Source: Gaiellasilicea sp963705515 (GTDB taxonomy: Bacteria > Actinomycetota > Thermoleophilia > Gaiellales > Gaiellaceae). From it: a DNA stretch of 64,000 nt. The stretch lies in contig CAVPJV010000001.1 in the NCBI GenBank assembly GCA_963705515.1, positions 186,001 to 250,000 on the forward strand, given 5' to 3'. The notes below the pieces were generated by a model. That model saw nothing but the letters and a program-made list of their open reading frames with translations. It was not told the origin of the DNA and did not search any database. The position numbers and the translations under genes are program-made. This document shows positions 6,239 to 14,836 of the stretch, one piece after another. Every line of letters begins with the position of its first letter. Within the stretch, counting starts at the first letter, position 1.

Positions 6239-8483
6239 CGGGCTCCTTTCGTCCTCTGGCCTCGGCCTCGCGAAGCGCGCGCAGGATCTCCTCGCGCGTG
6301 ATCGGCAGCGAGGTGACGTCGGCCCCGGTGGCGTCGCGGATCGCGTTCGCGATCGCGGCCGCGGTGGGCACGATCGGCGGCTCGCCGAGGCCCTTCGAGC
6401 CGAGGTTGGTCAGATGCTCGTCGGGGACGTCGACCAGGTCGCAGACGATCTCCGGCACGTCGGCGATCGTCGGCAGCTTGTAGGCGTCGAGCGTCTTCGT
6501 CAGCACGGTTCCGGTGCGTGGATCGTCGAGCCGGTGCTCCGAGAACGTGTGCCCGAGCGCCTGGATGATCCCACCCTCGATCTGGCTGCGGGCGCCGAGC
6601 GGGTTGATCACGCGGCCGACGTCGTGGATCGCGATCACCTTCTCGACCCGCACCTCGCCGGTGCCGACGTCGACGGCCACCTCGGCGAGCTGGATCCCGA
6701 ACGTGAGCACGCGCATCCCGGTCGGGTTGGGGCCGCGGGCGCCCTTGCCGAGGATCTGGCCGTCGGCGAGCAGGCCGGTGATGTCGTCGAGCGGCCAGCT
6801 GCCGCCATCGGAGCAGACGATGTTGCCGCCGCGGAGGGCCAGCGTCTCCTCGGGGCGGTCGAACCGCTGCGCCGCCAACTCGATCACCTGACGCGCGGCG
6901 TCCGCGGCCGCCGAGCGAACGGCCGGGCCCATCGACGGGAGCGTCGACGAGCCGCCCGAGATCGACGCGAACGGGCCGCGGGCCGAGTCGCCGATCTGCA
7001 CGTCGACGTGGTCGAGCGGGAGCCCCAGCTCCTCCGCCGCGATCATTGCCACCGCCGTGCGCGTGCCGGTGCCGATGTCCTGCATCGCCGTGACGACGTT
7101 GGCGCGGCCGTCGGAGCCGAGCCGGACCCACGCGTAGCTGGGCGGACCGCCGCCGCCGTACCAGATCTGGCTCGCCATCCCCATCCCGCGCTTCCAGACC
7201 TCGTCCGAACGGGCGCGGATCTCGGCCCGGCGGGCCCAGTGCGGCTCCGCGCGCCGGTAGCACTCCATCAGGCTCTTCGAGGAGAACGGACGGCCGTCCA
7301 TGGCGTCGGCGTGCGCGTAGTTGAGCTTGCGCAGCTCGAGCGGGTCGACGCCGAGCTGCGCCGCGAGCTTGTCGAGGACGCACTCGAGCGACCATGTCCC
7401 CTCGACGAAGCCGGGCGCGCGGAACGCGGCCATCGGCGGGAGGTTCAGCTTCGCGCCGTGCTCCACCGTGCGCACGTTCTCGCAGGCGTAGAGGAGCTGC
7501 GTCGGCCCGGCGGTCGGCGGCAGCCAGCCCGACCAGCCGAGCGCGCAGGTGTACTCGCCTCCGAGCGCGGTCAGCGTCCCGTCGGCCCGCCCCGCCGCGG
7601 TCACGCGCTGGCGCGTGGCGTTGCGGTTGCCGGCGACGACGTTCTCCTCGCGCCGGGAGAAGCCGCAGCGCACCGGCCGGCCCGTCCGCTTCGCCAACTC
7701 GGCCGCGAGGAGGATGTAGTTGCCGACGCTCGTCTTGGCGCCGAAGCCGCCGCCCATGAACTCGCAGATCACCCGCACCTTGTCCTGCGGCAGGCCCAGG
7801 ACCTCGGCCAGGTCGCGGCGGATCCCCCAGATGTACTGAGTCGAGACGTAGACGTCGAGGCCGTCGCCGCGCCACTCGCAGACGCACTGGTGCGTCTCGA
7901 GCGAATTGTGGTTCAGCGTCTGCGTCGTGTACTCGGCCTCGACGACCGCGTCGGCCTGGGCGAGCCCCTGCTCGTAGTCGCCTCGCTCGTAGCGGCGCGA
8001 CTCCTGGATCACGGAGCCGCGCGCGACCGCCTCGTCGGCGTCGAGCAGCGGCTCGAGCTCGTCCCATTCGACCTCGATCAGCTTGAGCGCTGCCCGTGCC
8101 TGCCCCAGCGTCTCGGCCGCGACTCCGGCCACCGCGGCGCCTTCGAAGTGCGCTTCCTCCTCGATCCCGGCCACCTCTCCCGGCCCGACGACTCCGAGCA
8201 CGCCGGGCGCTGCGGCCGCCGCGGTCAGATCGATGCGACGTACCTTCGCGCGCGCATGCGGACTGCGCAGGAGCGCGCTCTCGAGCATCCCGGAGAGCTT
8301 GATGTCGCCCGTGTAGCGCGCCTCTCCGCGCGCCTTCTCGTAGCCGTCGACGCGCGGCGCGTCCCTGCCGACGACGGCACCCGGTCCGGCGGGCCACTGG
8401 ACGAGCGCGTCCTCCTCGACGAGCGTCCAGACCTCCTCGTAGCGGCCCTCGACCTCCTTCTCGGACTTGATCAGCCTTGCCAC
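6219..8483 (-). CDS. Molybdenum hydroxylase large subunit (xanthine dehydrogenase/aldehyde oxidoreductase family)
   Basis: A 754-aa molybdopterin-binding subunit. It has the xanthine-dehydrogenase a/b hammerhead near the N-terminus (GEARYTGDIKLSGMLESALLRSPHARA) and MoCo-binding stretches FMGGGFGAKTS, AAFRAPGFVEG and DIGTGTRTAVAMIAAEELG. The C-terminal SKGLGEPPIVPTAAAIANAI contains the glutamate that acts as general base in this family. GTG at 8483 is chosen because it overlaps the small-subunit stop by 13 bp and gives the usual N-terminus. Together with the small and FAD subunits it forms a three-gene PaoABC/Yag-like oxidoreductase; aldehydes or heterocycles are likely substrates. Confidence 0.93.
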   Translation of the reverse strand: MARLIKSEKEVEGRYEEVWTLVEEDALVQWPAGPGAVVGRDAPRVDGYEKARGEARYTGDIKLSGMLESALLRSPHARAKVRRIDLTAAAAAPGVLGVVGPGEVAGIEEEAHFEGAAVAGVAAETLGQARAALKLIEVEWDELEPLLDADEAVARGSVIQESRRYERGDYEQGLAQADAVVEAEYTTQTLNHNSLETHQCVCEWRGDGLDVYVSTQYIWGIRRDLAEVLGLPQDKVRVICEFMGGGFGAKTSVGNYILLAAELAKRTGRPVRCGFSRREENVVAGNRNATRQRVTAAGRADGTLTALGGEYTCALGWSGWLPPTAGPTQLLYACENVRTVEHGAKLNLPPMAAFRAPGFVEGTWSLECVLDKLAAQLGVDPLELRKLNYAHADAMDGRPFSSKSLMECYRRAEPHWARRAEIRARSDEVWKRGMGMASQIWYGGGGPPSYAWVRLGSDGRANVVTAMQDIGTGTRTAVAMIAAEELGLPLDHVDVQIGDSARGPFASISGGSSTLPSMGPAVRSAAADAARQVIELAAQRFDRPEETLALRGGNIVCSDGGSWPLDDITGLLADGQILGKGARGPNPTGMRVLTFGIQLAEVAVDVGTGEVRVEKVIAIHDVGRVINPLGARSQIEGGIIQALGHTFSEHRLDDPRTGTVLTKTLDAYKLPTIADVPEIVCDLVDVPDEHLTNLGSKGLGEPPIVPTAAAIANAIRDATGADVTSLPITREEILRALREAEARGRKEPVAAGAA

Positions 8484-8908
8484 GTCTTGATCGCCTCCTC
8501 GATCCGCGGGTAGGTGCCGCAGCGGCAGAGGTTGCCGGCCATCCGGTGTCTGATCTCCTCGCTCGACGGCTCCGGGCTCTCGGCCACGAGCGCCGAGGCC
8601 GAGACGATCTGTCCCGGGGTGCAGAAGCCGCACTGGAGCGCGTCGGTGCGGACGAAGGCGTCCACGAGCGGATGGCTCTTCAGACCCTCGATCGTCGTCA
8701 CCTCGCGCTCGCCGACCGTGTGCACGAGCGTGATGCAGCTGAGCACCGGCACGCCGTCGAGCTGCACCGTGCAAGCACCGCAGTGGCCCTCGCCGCACGC
8801 GATCTTCGTCCCCGTCAGGCCGAGGTCGTTGCGCAGCGTCTCGGCGAGCGTCTGCCCGACAGGGGCCTCGAAGGCGTGCTCGTGACCGTTGACCGTGAGC
8901 CTAGGCAG
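8471..8908 (-). CDS. Molybdenum hydroxylase [2Fe-2S] subunit
   Basis: About 145 aa with both expected clusters. The plant-type ferredoxin motif is CGEGHCGACTVQLDGVPVLSC and the second, all-alpha cluster is CGFCTPGQI...GNLCRCGTYPRI. The N-terminal strand LTVNGHEHAFEAPVGQTL is complete, but the only in-frame candidate start before an upstream TGA is CTG at 8908. ATG 8767 would cut off the first cluster, so I prefer the CTG, overlapping the amidohydrolase stop by 8 bp. No Tat signal is present, unlike periplasmic PaoA. It passes electrons from the Mo centre to the FAD subunit. Confidence 0.9.
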   Translation of the reverse strand: MPRLTVNGHEHAFEAPVGQTLAETLRNDLGLTGTKIACGEGHCGACTVQLDGVPVLSCITLVHTVGEREVTTIEGLKSHPLVDAFVRTDALQCGFCTPGQIVSASALVAESPEPSSEEIRHRMAGNLCRCGTYPRIEEAIKTWQG

Positions 8909-10052
8909 GCGACGTCACCGCCGTGATGTTCGCGAGATGGACGAGCCGGAACGCGATCCGGGCCGTGCGCACGCGCTCCGCCTCGTCCTCGGCCTCGGGG
9001 AAGAGACGCCAGAGATCGCGGGCGGTGCTGAGCAGCTCGCGGATCCGCTCCGTCTCCTCGCGGTGGCCGTTCGAGCGCTCGTCGCAGGCGTTCAGCGCCA
9101 ACCCGAGCACGCCAATCGTGTCGGCCTGGCGCATCCACAGCAGCGGTGTCGCCATCGAGAGGTACTGGTGGATCCGCGCAAACGTGAGCGGATGCGCGAT
9201 GTCCTGCGGACCGCGCGGCGGCGTCAGCGCCAGTGCCTTCTCGCCTGCGGCGATCCGGTGCGCGCTGCCGCCGAGCATTGCCCGCAGCTGGTCGTCGTCG
9301 AGACCGGCCATTCGGGCGGTGCGGAGCGAGGCCAGCTGCGACGCCGGCTGCGTCCCGTACGGGTAGTCGGAGGCGTAGAGCACCTGCTCCGGCGAGACGA
9401 GCCGGTAAAGGTCGAGCAGGTCGAGCGGGCTCCAGACCGAGGTGTCGAAGAAGACACCCGGCCGGCCGGAGAAGTGATGCGCCAGCGCGGCCAGGTCAGC
9501 GATGCCGGCGTGGGCGATGATCAGCTGCGGCTCGTACGCGTCCATCAGCCGCGAGAGCGCGTCGGCGATCGGCGGCAGGCCGCGTCCGCCGTGGATCAGG
9601 ATCGGGACTCCGCTGTCGGCTGCGAGCTCGAAGACCGGCGCCAGCCGCTCGTCGTCGAGGAGGAACTTCTGCGCGCGCGGGTGCAGCTTGATCCCGCCGG
9701 CGCCGAGGTCGAGGCAGCGCGTCGCCTCTTCGATCGGGCTCTCGGCCAGGTCGAGCCGGACGAACGGAACGAGCTCCCCGCCGCTTCGCTCGGCGAAGGC
9801 GAGCGTGCGGTCGTTCGGCGCGCGGAAGCCCGGATGCCGGTCGGGCTCGTCGAGGCAGAACATGAACGAGCGGGTGATCCCGTGCGCACGCTGGATCCGG
9901 AGCAGCTCGTCGAGGTCGCCGCGCATGCCGTCGATGTCCGTTCCGAGATGGACGTGCGCGTCGAAGATCTCGGCGTCCTGCGGCAGGTCTGCCCGCACGT
10001 CGTCCTCGAAGCTCTCGACGAGGCCCTGCGCGCGCCGAAGGACGTCCTCCAC
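8901..10052 (-). CDS. Metal-dependent amidohydrolase (TIM-barrel, amidohydrolase_2 type)
   Basis: A 383-aa protein with the N-terminal metal motif H-x-H (FDAHVHLG, residues about 31-37). Further barrel residues follow: GIKLHPRAQKF (His), PILIHGGRG (His), LIIAHAG (His) and the C-terminal metal Asp in YASDYPYG. This is the pattern of the amidohydrolase_2 / ACMSD-like family. It heads the run that continues into the molybdenum hydroxylase genes with an 8-bp overlap, so hydrolysis or decarboxylation of the oxidised product is a reasonable but unproven role. Confidence 0.85.
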   Translation of the reverse strand: MEDVLRRAQGLVESFEDDVRADLPQDAEIFDAHVHLGTDIDGMRGDLDELLRIQRAHGITRSFMFCLDEPDRHPGFRAPNDRTLAFAERSGGELVPFVRLDLAESPIEEATRCLDLGAGGIKLHPRAQKFLLDDERLAPVFELAADSGVPILIHGGRGLPPIADALSRLMDAYEPQLIIAHAGIADLAALAHHFSGRPGVFFDTSVWSPLDLLDLYRLVSPEQVLYASDYPYGTQPASQLASLRTARMAGLDDDQLRAMLGGSAHRIAAGEKALALTPPRGPQDIAHPLTFARIHQYLSMATPLLWMRQADTIGVLGLALNACDERSNGHREETERIRELLSTARDLWRLFPEAEDEAERVRTARIAFRLVHLANITAVTSPA

Positions 10053-10140
10053 GAGCCTGAGTCTACGGACGGCGGCCGGAGTGACCTTCCCGACCGTCCG
10101 AGTCTTGACCGAAATGGTGATACGTGCTCGTCGACGAGCG

Positions 10141-11634
10141 CTACGCGGGCTGGAGGCCGGCGACCTTCGAGCGCAGGTAGGTGAGGTACGGCTGCGGGTC
10201 GATCGCCGTGGCGCCGATCGCGCGCTCGAGTGTCTCGACCGGCGTGAACTTGCGCCCGTGCCGGTAGATCCGGCGTCGCAGCGACTCGTACAGCGGCCCG
10301 AACTCGCCCGCCTCGAGCTGCGCGTCCAGGTCGGTCAGCTCCTCCTCGACCGCACGCCAGATCTGCACCGAGAGCACGTTGCCGAGGGCGTAGGTCGGGA
10401 AGTAGCCGTAGGAGGCTCGCGTCCAGTGCACGTCCTGGAGGACGCCGCGCGCGTCGTCGGGCACATCGACGCCGAGGAGATCCTTCATCTTCGCGTTCCA
10501 CGCCTCGGGCAGGTCGGCGAGGGCGAACGAGCCCGCGACGAGCTCCTGCTCCAGCTCGAAGCGGAGGATGATGTGGAGGGAGTACGTGACCTCGTCCGAG
10601 TCGACGCGGATCAGCCCAGGGACGACGCGGTTGATGCCGCGATACCACGTGTCGAGGTCGATCGACTCGAGCTGAGGAAAGAACCGCTGCAGCTCCGCAA
10701 GGCGGCCGCGCCAGAACGGCAGCGAGCGGCCGACGAGGTTCTCCCAGGTGCGGCTCTGCGACTCGCCCAGCCCGAGCGAGGCGTTCCCGTACAGCGGCGA
10801 GCGCGCCAGCGACGGCTCGGTGCCCAGGTACGTGAGGCCGTGTCCCGCTTCGTGCATCGCCGCCCAGAGCGCCCGCAGGTTCGTCGGCTTGTAGCGCGTC
10901 GTCATCCTGATGTCCGTGCGCGAGAAGGTCGTCGCGAAGGGGTGCACGGTCGGGTCGAGCCGGTAGGTGTCGTCCTCGAACCCGAAGTCGCGCAGGACGC
11001 GTTCGAGGAACTCCTGCTGCGTCGCGACCGGGTAGTCGCCCTCGAGGAAGGAGTCGTCCGCCGGCTCGCCGGCCTCGCGCACGATCGCCGTCAGCTCCGG
11101 GCGGAGCACGTCGAAGACCGCTTTCACTTCGGCCGTCTTCATCCCCGGCTCGTACTCGTCGAGGAAGGCGTCGTAGGGCGAGTCGCCCGGCTCCATGTAC
11201 TCGGCCCAGCGGAGCGCGACGTCGTGGACGCGCTGGAGTGCCGGCTGGAAGATCGAGAAGTCGTTCGCCTCCCGTGCCCGCAGCCAGGCCGCGTGCGCGT
11301 TACCGCCCTCGCGAGCCCACTCCGCGGCCAGCTCGGCCGGAACGCGGCACGCCTTCTCCCAGTCGCGGCGGGTGACGCGGATCAGGCTGGCGTCGTCGGA
11401 GTCGTAGTCGAGCTCGGCCTCGACCGGCGCGAGCTCGTCGAGCAGCCGGCCGATCTCGGCCGTCGTGAACCGTTCGTGCGCGATCCCGGAGAGCGTGGCG
11501 GACACCTCGGAGCGGGCGGCGGCACCCTGCGCCGGCATCATCGTCCGCCGGTCCCAGCCGGCGATCGCAGCGCCCTTCTCGAGGTCGTAGACCTCGGCGA
11601 GCCGCTGCTTCAGGTCGGTGAGGGCATCGGTCAC
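10141..11634 (-). CDS. M32 family metallocarboxypeptidase (carboxypeptidase Taq-like)
   Basis: A 497-aa protein with the zinc motif H-E-x-x-H (AAMHEAGHGLTYLG, near residue 260) and the family hallmarks WDRRTMMPAQGAAARSE near the N-terminus, GLGESQSRTWENLVGRS and VHWTRASYGYFPTYALGN. The length matches thermostable carboxypeptidase 1 (about 500 aa). It removes C-terminal residues from peptides in the cytoplasm. It is divergent from the M24 peptidase gene at 11667 with only 32 bp between starts, so promoters must overlap or lie inside the genes. Confidence 0.95.
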   Translation of the reverse strand: MTDALTDLKQRLAEVYDLEKGAAIAGWDRRTMMPAQGAAARSEVSATLSGIAHERFTTAEIGRLLDELAPVEAELDYDSDDASLIRVTRRDWEKACRVPAELAAEWAREGGNAHAAWLRAREANDFSIFQPALQRVHDVALRWAEYMEPGDSPYDAFLDEYEPGMKTAEVKAVFDVLRPELTAIVREAGEPADDSFLEGDYPVATQQEFLERVLRDFGFEDDTYRLDPTVHPFATTFSRTDIRMTTRYKPTNLRALWAAMHEAGHGLTYLGTEPSLARSPLYGNASLGLGESQSRTWENLVGRSLPFWRGRLAELQRFFPQLESIDLDTWYRGINRVVPGLIRVDSDEVTYSLHIILRFELEQELVAGSFALADLPEAWNAKMKDLLGVDVPDDARGVLQDVHWTRASYGYFPTYALGNVLSVQIWRAVEEELTDLDAQLEAGEFGPLYESLRRRIYRHGRKFTPVETLERAIGATAIDPQPYLTYLRSKVAGLQPA

Positions 11635-11666
11635 CGACAGGAACCTACCGATTAGGATCCGCCTCG

Positions 11667-12806
11667 ATGCCGGACGTCCTGATCATCGCGGACACGATCC
11701 GCTCGCCGGAGCTGCGCCACGAGGTGCCGCTCGCGGTGCCGGACCCGTTCTTCTACGCCGAGGTCGGCGGGAAGCGGTCGGTGGTCGTCAGCTCGCTCGA
11801 GTCCGGCCGGATCGCCGAGCTCGGGATCGGCCTCGAGGTGCTCACGTTCGAGGACGCTGGCATCGACGCGCTGCTCAAGCAAGGGCTCGACAGCTACGCG
11901 CTCGACCGCGAGCTCTGCCTCGGCGCCTGCCGGCAGCTCGGGCTCGAGAGCGCGACCACGCCGGATGGCTTCCCGCTCGGCCATGCCGACCACCTGCGCG
12001 CGAACGGGATCGAGCTCGCCGCCGACCAGCGCTTCTTCGACGAGCGCCGCCGCGTCAAGAACGAGCACGAGCTGGCCGGGATCCGTCGCGCCTGCCGTGC
12101 GGTCGAGGCCGGTGTCGCCGTCGGTGTCGAGCTGCTGCGCAGCGCTTCCCGCTCGAACGGGACGCTCACGCTCGACGGGAAGCCGCTCACCTGCGAGCGC
12201 ATCCAGCTCGAGGTCGAGCGTGCCTTCGGGGAGCATGGCGCCGCCGCGGAGGAGTTCGTCATCTCGCACGGCGCGCAGACCGCGGTCGGGCACGAGACAG
12301 GGTCCGGCCCGATCGCCGCCGACGACGTCGTCCTGTTCGACCTCTTCCCGCGCGACCGCGAGTCGGCCTGCTACTCCGACTTCACGCGCACGTTCTCGCT
12401 GGGGCCGCCGTCGGAGGAGCTCGCCGAGTACCACCGGCTCGCGAAGCAGGCGCTCGACCTCGCCGTCGCCGCGGTCAAGCCCGGCGTGAAAGGCAGCGAC
12501 ATCCACCGGATGGTGTGCGACCTCTTCCACGAGCACGGCCACAAGACGCAGCTGCACAAGGCGGAGGGCGAGTCGCTCGTCGACGGCTACTTCCACGCGA
12601 CCGGCCACGGTGTCGGACTCGAAGTGCACGAGCGGCCGGGCGTGGGGCGGGTCGAGAGCGAGCCGCTCGTCGAGGGTGACGTGATCGCACTCGAGCCCGG
12701 CCTCTACCGGCACGGCTACGGCGGCGTCCGGCTCGAGGATCTCGTCCTCGTCACCGCGGACGGCGCCGAGGTCCTGACCCACTTCCCCTACGACTTCGAG
12801 CTTTGA
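11667..12806 (+). CDS. M24 family Xaa-Pro peptidase
   Basis: A 379-aa creatinase/prolidase-fold protein. The C-terminal pita-bread domain carries the metal ligands: Asp in FDLFPRD and YSDFTRTF, His in FHATGHGVGLEVHERP, Glu in ALEPGLY and the last Glu in RLEDLVLV. The N-terminal creatinase-type domain (about 130 aa) is present. It cleaves N-terminal residues before proline. The stop overlaps the TTG start of the acetyl-CoA synthetase gene by 4 bp (TTGA), so the two are co-translated, an unexpected pairing. Confidence 0.92.
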   Translation: MPDVLIIADTIRSPELRHEVPLAVPDPFFYAEVGGKRSVVVSSLESGRIAELGIGLEVLTFEDAGIDALLKQGLDSYALDRELCLGACRQLGLESATTPDGFPLGHADHLRANGIELAADQRFFDERRRVKNEHELAGIRRACRAVEAGVAVGVELLRSASRSNGTLTLDGKPLTCERIQLEVERAFGEHGAAAEEFVISHGAQTAVGHETGSGPIAADDVVLFDLFPRDRESACYSDFTRTFSLGPPSEELAEYHRLAKQALDLAVAAVKPGVKGSDIHRMVCDLFHEHGHKTQLHKAEGESLVDGYFHATGHGVGLEVHERPGVGRVESEPLVEGDVIALEPGLYRHGYGGVRLEDLVLVTADGAEVLTHFPYDFEL

Positions 12807-14755
12807 GCGACAAGACGATCGAGACGATCTTCACGGAGGACCGGCGCTACCCGCCGCCGCCGGACTTCGCCGCGCTTGCGGTCGCGCGGCCCGACATCTA
12901 CGAGCGGGAGTTCGAGGAGTTCTGGGAGAGCGAGGGCCGTGAGCGGGTGACATGGTTCGAGCCCTTCGCCGAGCTCTACGAGTGGAAGCTGCCCTACGCG
13001 AAGTGGTATCTCGGCGGCAAGCTGAACGTCGCCTACAACTGCGTCGACCGCCACGTCGACGCGGGGCTCGGCGACCGCGTCGCCTACCACTGGGAAGGCG
13101 AGCCGGTGGGCGAGCGGCGAGAGATCACGTACGCGCAGCTCCAGTCCGAGGTCGTCCGCTTCGCGAACGCGCTCAAGGAGCTCGGCGTCGGCAAGGGGAC
13201 GAAGGTCGCGATCTACCTGGGCATGATCCCCGAGCTGCCCGTGGCGATGCTCGCCTGCACCCGCCTCGGCGCTCCGCACACGGTGGTCTTCGGCGGCTTC
13301 TCGGCCGACTCGCTCTCCGACCGCGCCAACGACATGGGCTGCGAGGTCCTCGTTACGCAGGACGAGGCCTGGCGCCGCGGCTCAACCGTTCCGCTGAAGC
13401 GGACCGCCGACGACGCGATGGCGGACGCGCCCGGGATCCGGAAGGCGCTCGTCGTCCGCCGCACGGGCAACGACGTGCCCATGCAGGAGGGCCGGGATCA
13501 CTGGCTGCACGAGTTCGACGTCTCCGACGATCCCGCCACGTGCCCACCGGAGCCGATGGACAGCGAGGACCTGCTCTTCCTCATGTACACGTCCGGCACG
13601 ACGGCGAAGCCGAAGGGGATCGCGCACACGACGGGCGGCTACCTCGTCGGCGTCGCGTCGACGCACGCGCTCATCTTCGACCTGAAGCCGGAAGAGGACG
13701 TCTACTGGTGTGCGGCCGACATCGGCTGGATCACCGGCCACAGCTACATCGTCTACGGCCCGCTGACGAACGGCGCCACGTCCGTCCTCTACGAGGGGAC
13801 ACCAGACTTCCCGGATAAGAACCGCTGGTGGGACATCGTCGAGCGCTACGGGGCGACGATCCTCTACACGGCGCCGACGGCGATCCGCGCGCACATGAAG
13901 TGGGGGCCCGAGCATGCGGCGAAGCACGAGCTCGGGTCGCTGCGGCTGCTCGGCTCGGTTGGCGAGCCGATCAACCCGGAGGCGTGGATGTGGTACCGCG
14001 AGCACGTCGGCGGCGACCGCTGCCCCGTCGTCGATACCTGGTGGCAGACCGAGACGGGGATGATCCTGATCACACCGCTCCCGGGCGTGACGACGACGAA
14101 GCCGGGCTCGGCGACGAAGCCGTTCCCCGGCGTCGAGGCGGGGGTCTTCGACGAGGCCGGCGAGGAGGTCGGCCCCGGCGGCGGCGGCTACCTCGTGCTG
14201 AAGCGGCCCTGGCCGGCGATGACGCGCGGGATCTACGGCGACGACGCCCGCTTCCGCGAGACGTACTGGGAGAAGTACCCCGGCGTCTACTTCGCCGGCG
14301 ACGGAGCCCGGATCGACGAGGACGGCGACTTCTGGTTGCTCGGCCGCGTCGACGACGTGATGAACGTCTCCGGGCACCGGATCTCGACGATCGAGGTCGA
14401 GTCGGCGCTCGTCGACCACCCGAAGGTCGCCGAGGCGGCCGTGTGCGGCCGCGCCGACGAGCTGACGGGCCAGGCGATCGTCGCGTACGTGACGCTGAAG
14501 GGCGGCGACGAGGGCTCGCTCGAGATGCTCGAGGAGCTCCGCAACCACGTCGCCGCGAAGATCGGCCCGATCGCGAAGCCGGCGAACATCGTCTTCACGC
14601 CCGAGCTGCCGAAGACGCGCTCGGGGAAGATCATGCGCCGGCTTCTGCGCGACGTGGCCGAGCACCGGCCGCTCGGCGACACGACGACGCTGGCGGACGC
14701 TGCGGTCGTGCACGAGATCGCCGATCGCGCCGCCGCCGACGCAGCGGACGAGTAA
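12803..14755 (+). CDS. acs: Acetyl-CoA synthetase (AMP-forming)
   Basis: A 650-aa adenylate-forming enzyme with the complete Acs layout. It starts with the N-terminal ACAS_N region (YEREFEEFWESEGRERVTWFEP). The P-loop-like LMYTSGTTAKPKGIAHTTGG is at about 255, and WCAADIGWITGHSYIVYGPL and DTWWQTETGM follow. The hinge and C-terminal domain has GRVDDVMNVSGHRIST. The acetylatable lysine motif is PKTRSGKIMRR near residue 610. It converts acetate, CoA and ATP to acetyl-CoA. The TTG start at 12803 overlaps the upstream peptidase stop. The PKTRSGK lysine implies possible control by Pat/sirtuin acetylation, as in the family. Confidence 0.96.
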   Translation: MSDKTIETIFTEDRRYPPPPDFAALAVARPDIYEREFEEFWESEGRERVTWFEPFAELYEWKLPYAKWYLGGKLNVAYNCVDRHVDAGLGDRVAYHWEGEPVGERREITYAQLQSEVVRFANALKELGVGKGTKVAIYLGMIPELPVAMLACTRLGAPHTVVFGGFSADSLSDRANDMGCEVLVTQDEAWRRGSTVPLKRTADDAMADAPGIRKALVVRRTGNDVPMQEGRDHWLHEFDVSDDPATCPPEPMDSEDLLFLMYTSGTTAKPKGIAHTTGGYLVGVASTHALIFDLKPEEDVYWCAADIGWITGHSYIVYGPLTNGATSVLYEGTPDFPDKNRWWDIVERYGATILYTAPTAIRAHMKWGPEHAAKHELGSLRLLGSVGEPINPEAWMWYREHVGGDRCPVVDTWWQTETGMILITPLPGVTTTKPGSATKPFPGVEAGVFDEAGEEVGPGGGGYLVLKRPWPAMTRGIYGDDARFRETYWEKYPGVYFAGDGARIDEDGDFWLLGRVDDVMNVSGHRISTIEVESALVDHPKVAEAAVCGRADELTGQAIVAYVTLKGGDEGSLEMLEELRNHVAAKIGPIAKPANIVFTPELPKTRSGKIMRRLLRDVAEHRPLGDTTTLADAAVVHEIADRAAADAADE

Positions 14756-14836
14756 CGCCGTTCATCCCACCCGGGTGAAGTCAGCGGCGCGCGCCCGTGC
14801 GAGCGTTCAGGCCTCGCATCGACCAGGGAGGGACGC

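Noticed and set aside
5757..8513. Very long open frame (about 918 codons) on the plus strand opposite the molybdenum hydroxylase genes
   Set aside because: It is an antisense shadow of high-GC third-position coding. The translation is Arg/Ala/Asp-rich with no domain, whereas the minus strand has full family motifs.
10127..10140. 14-bp palindrome GCTCGTCGACGAGC between amidohydrolase and M32 genes
   Set aside because: It is short and made of codon-like GC-rich sequence common by chance at this base composition, with no T-tract and no second copy noticed.
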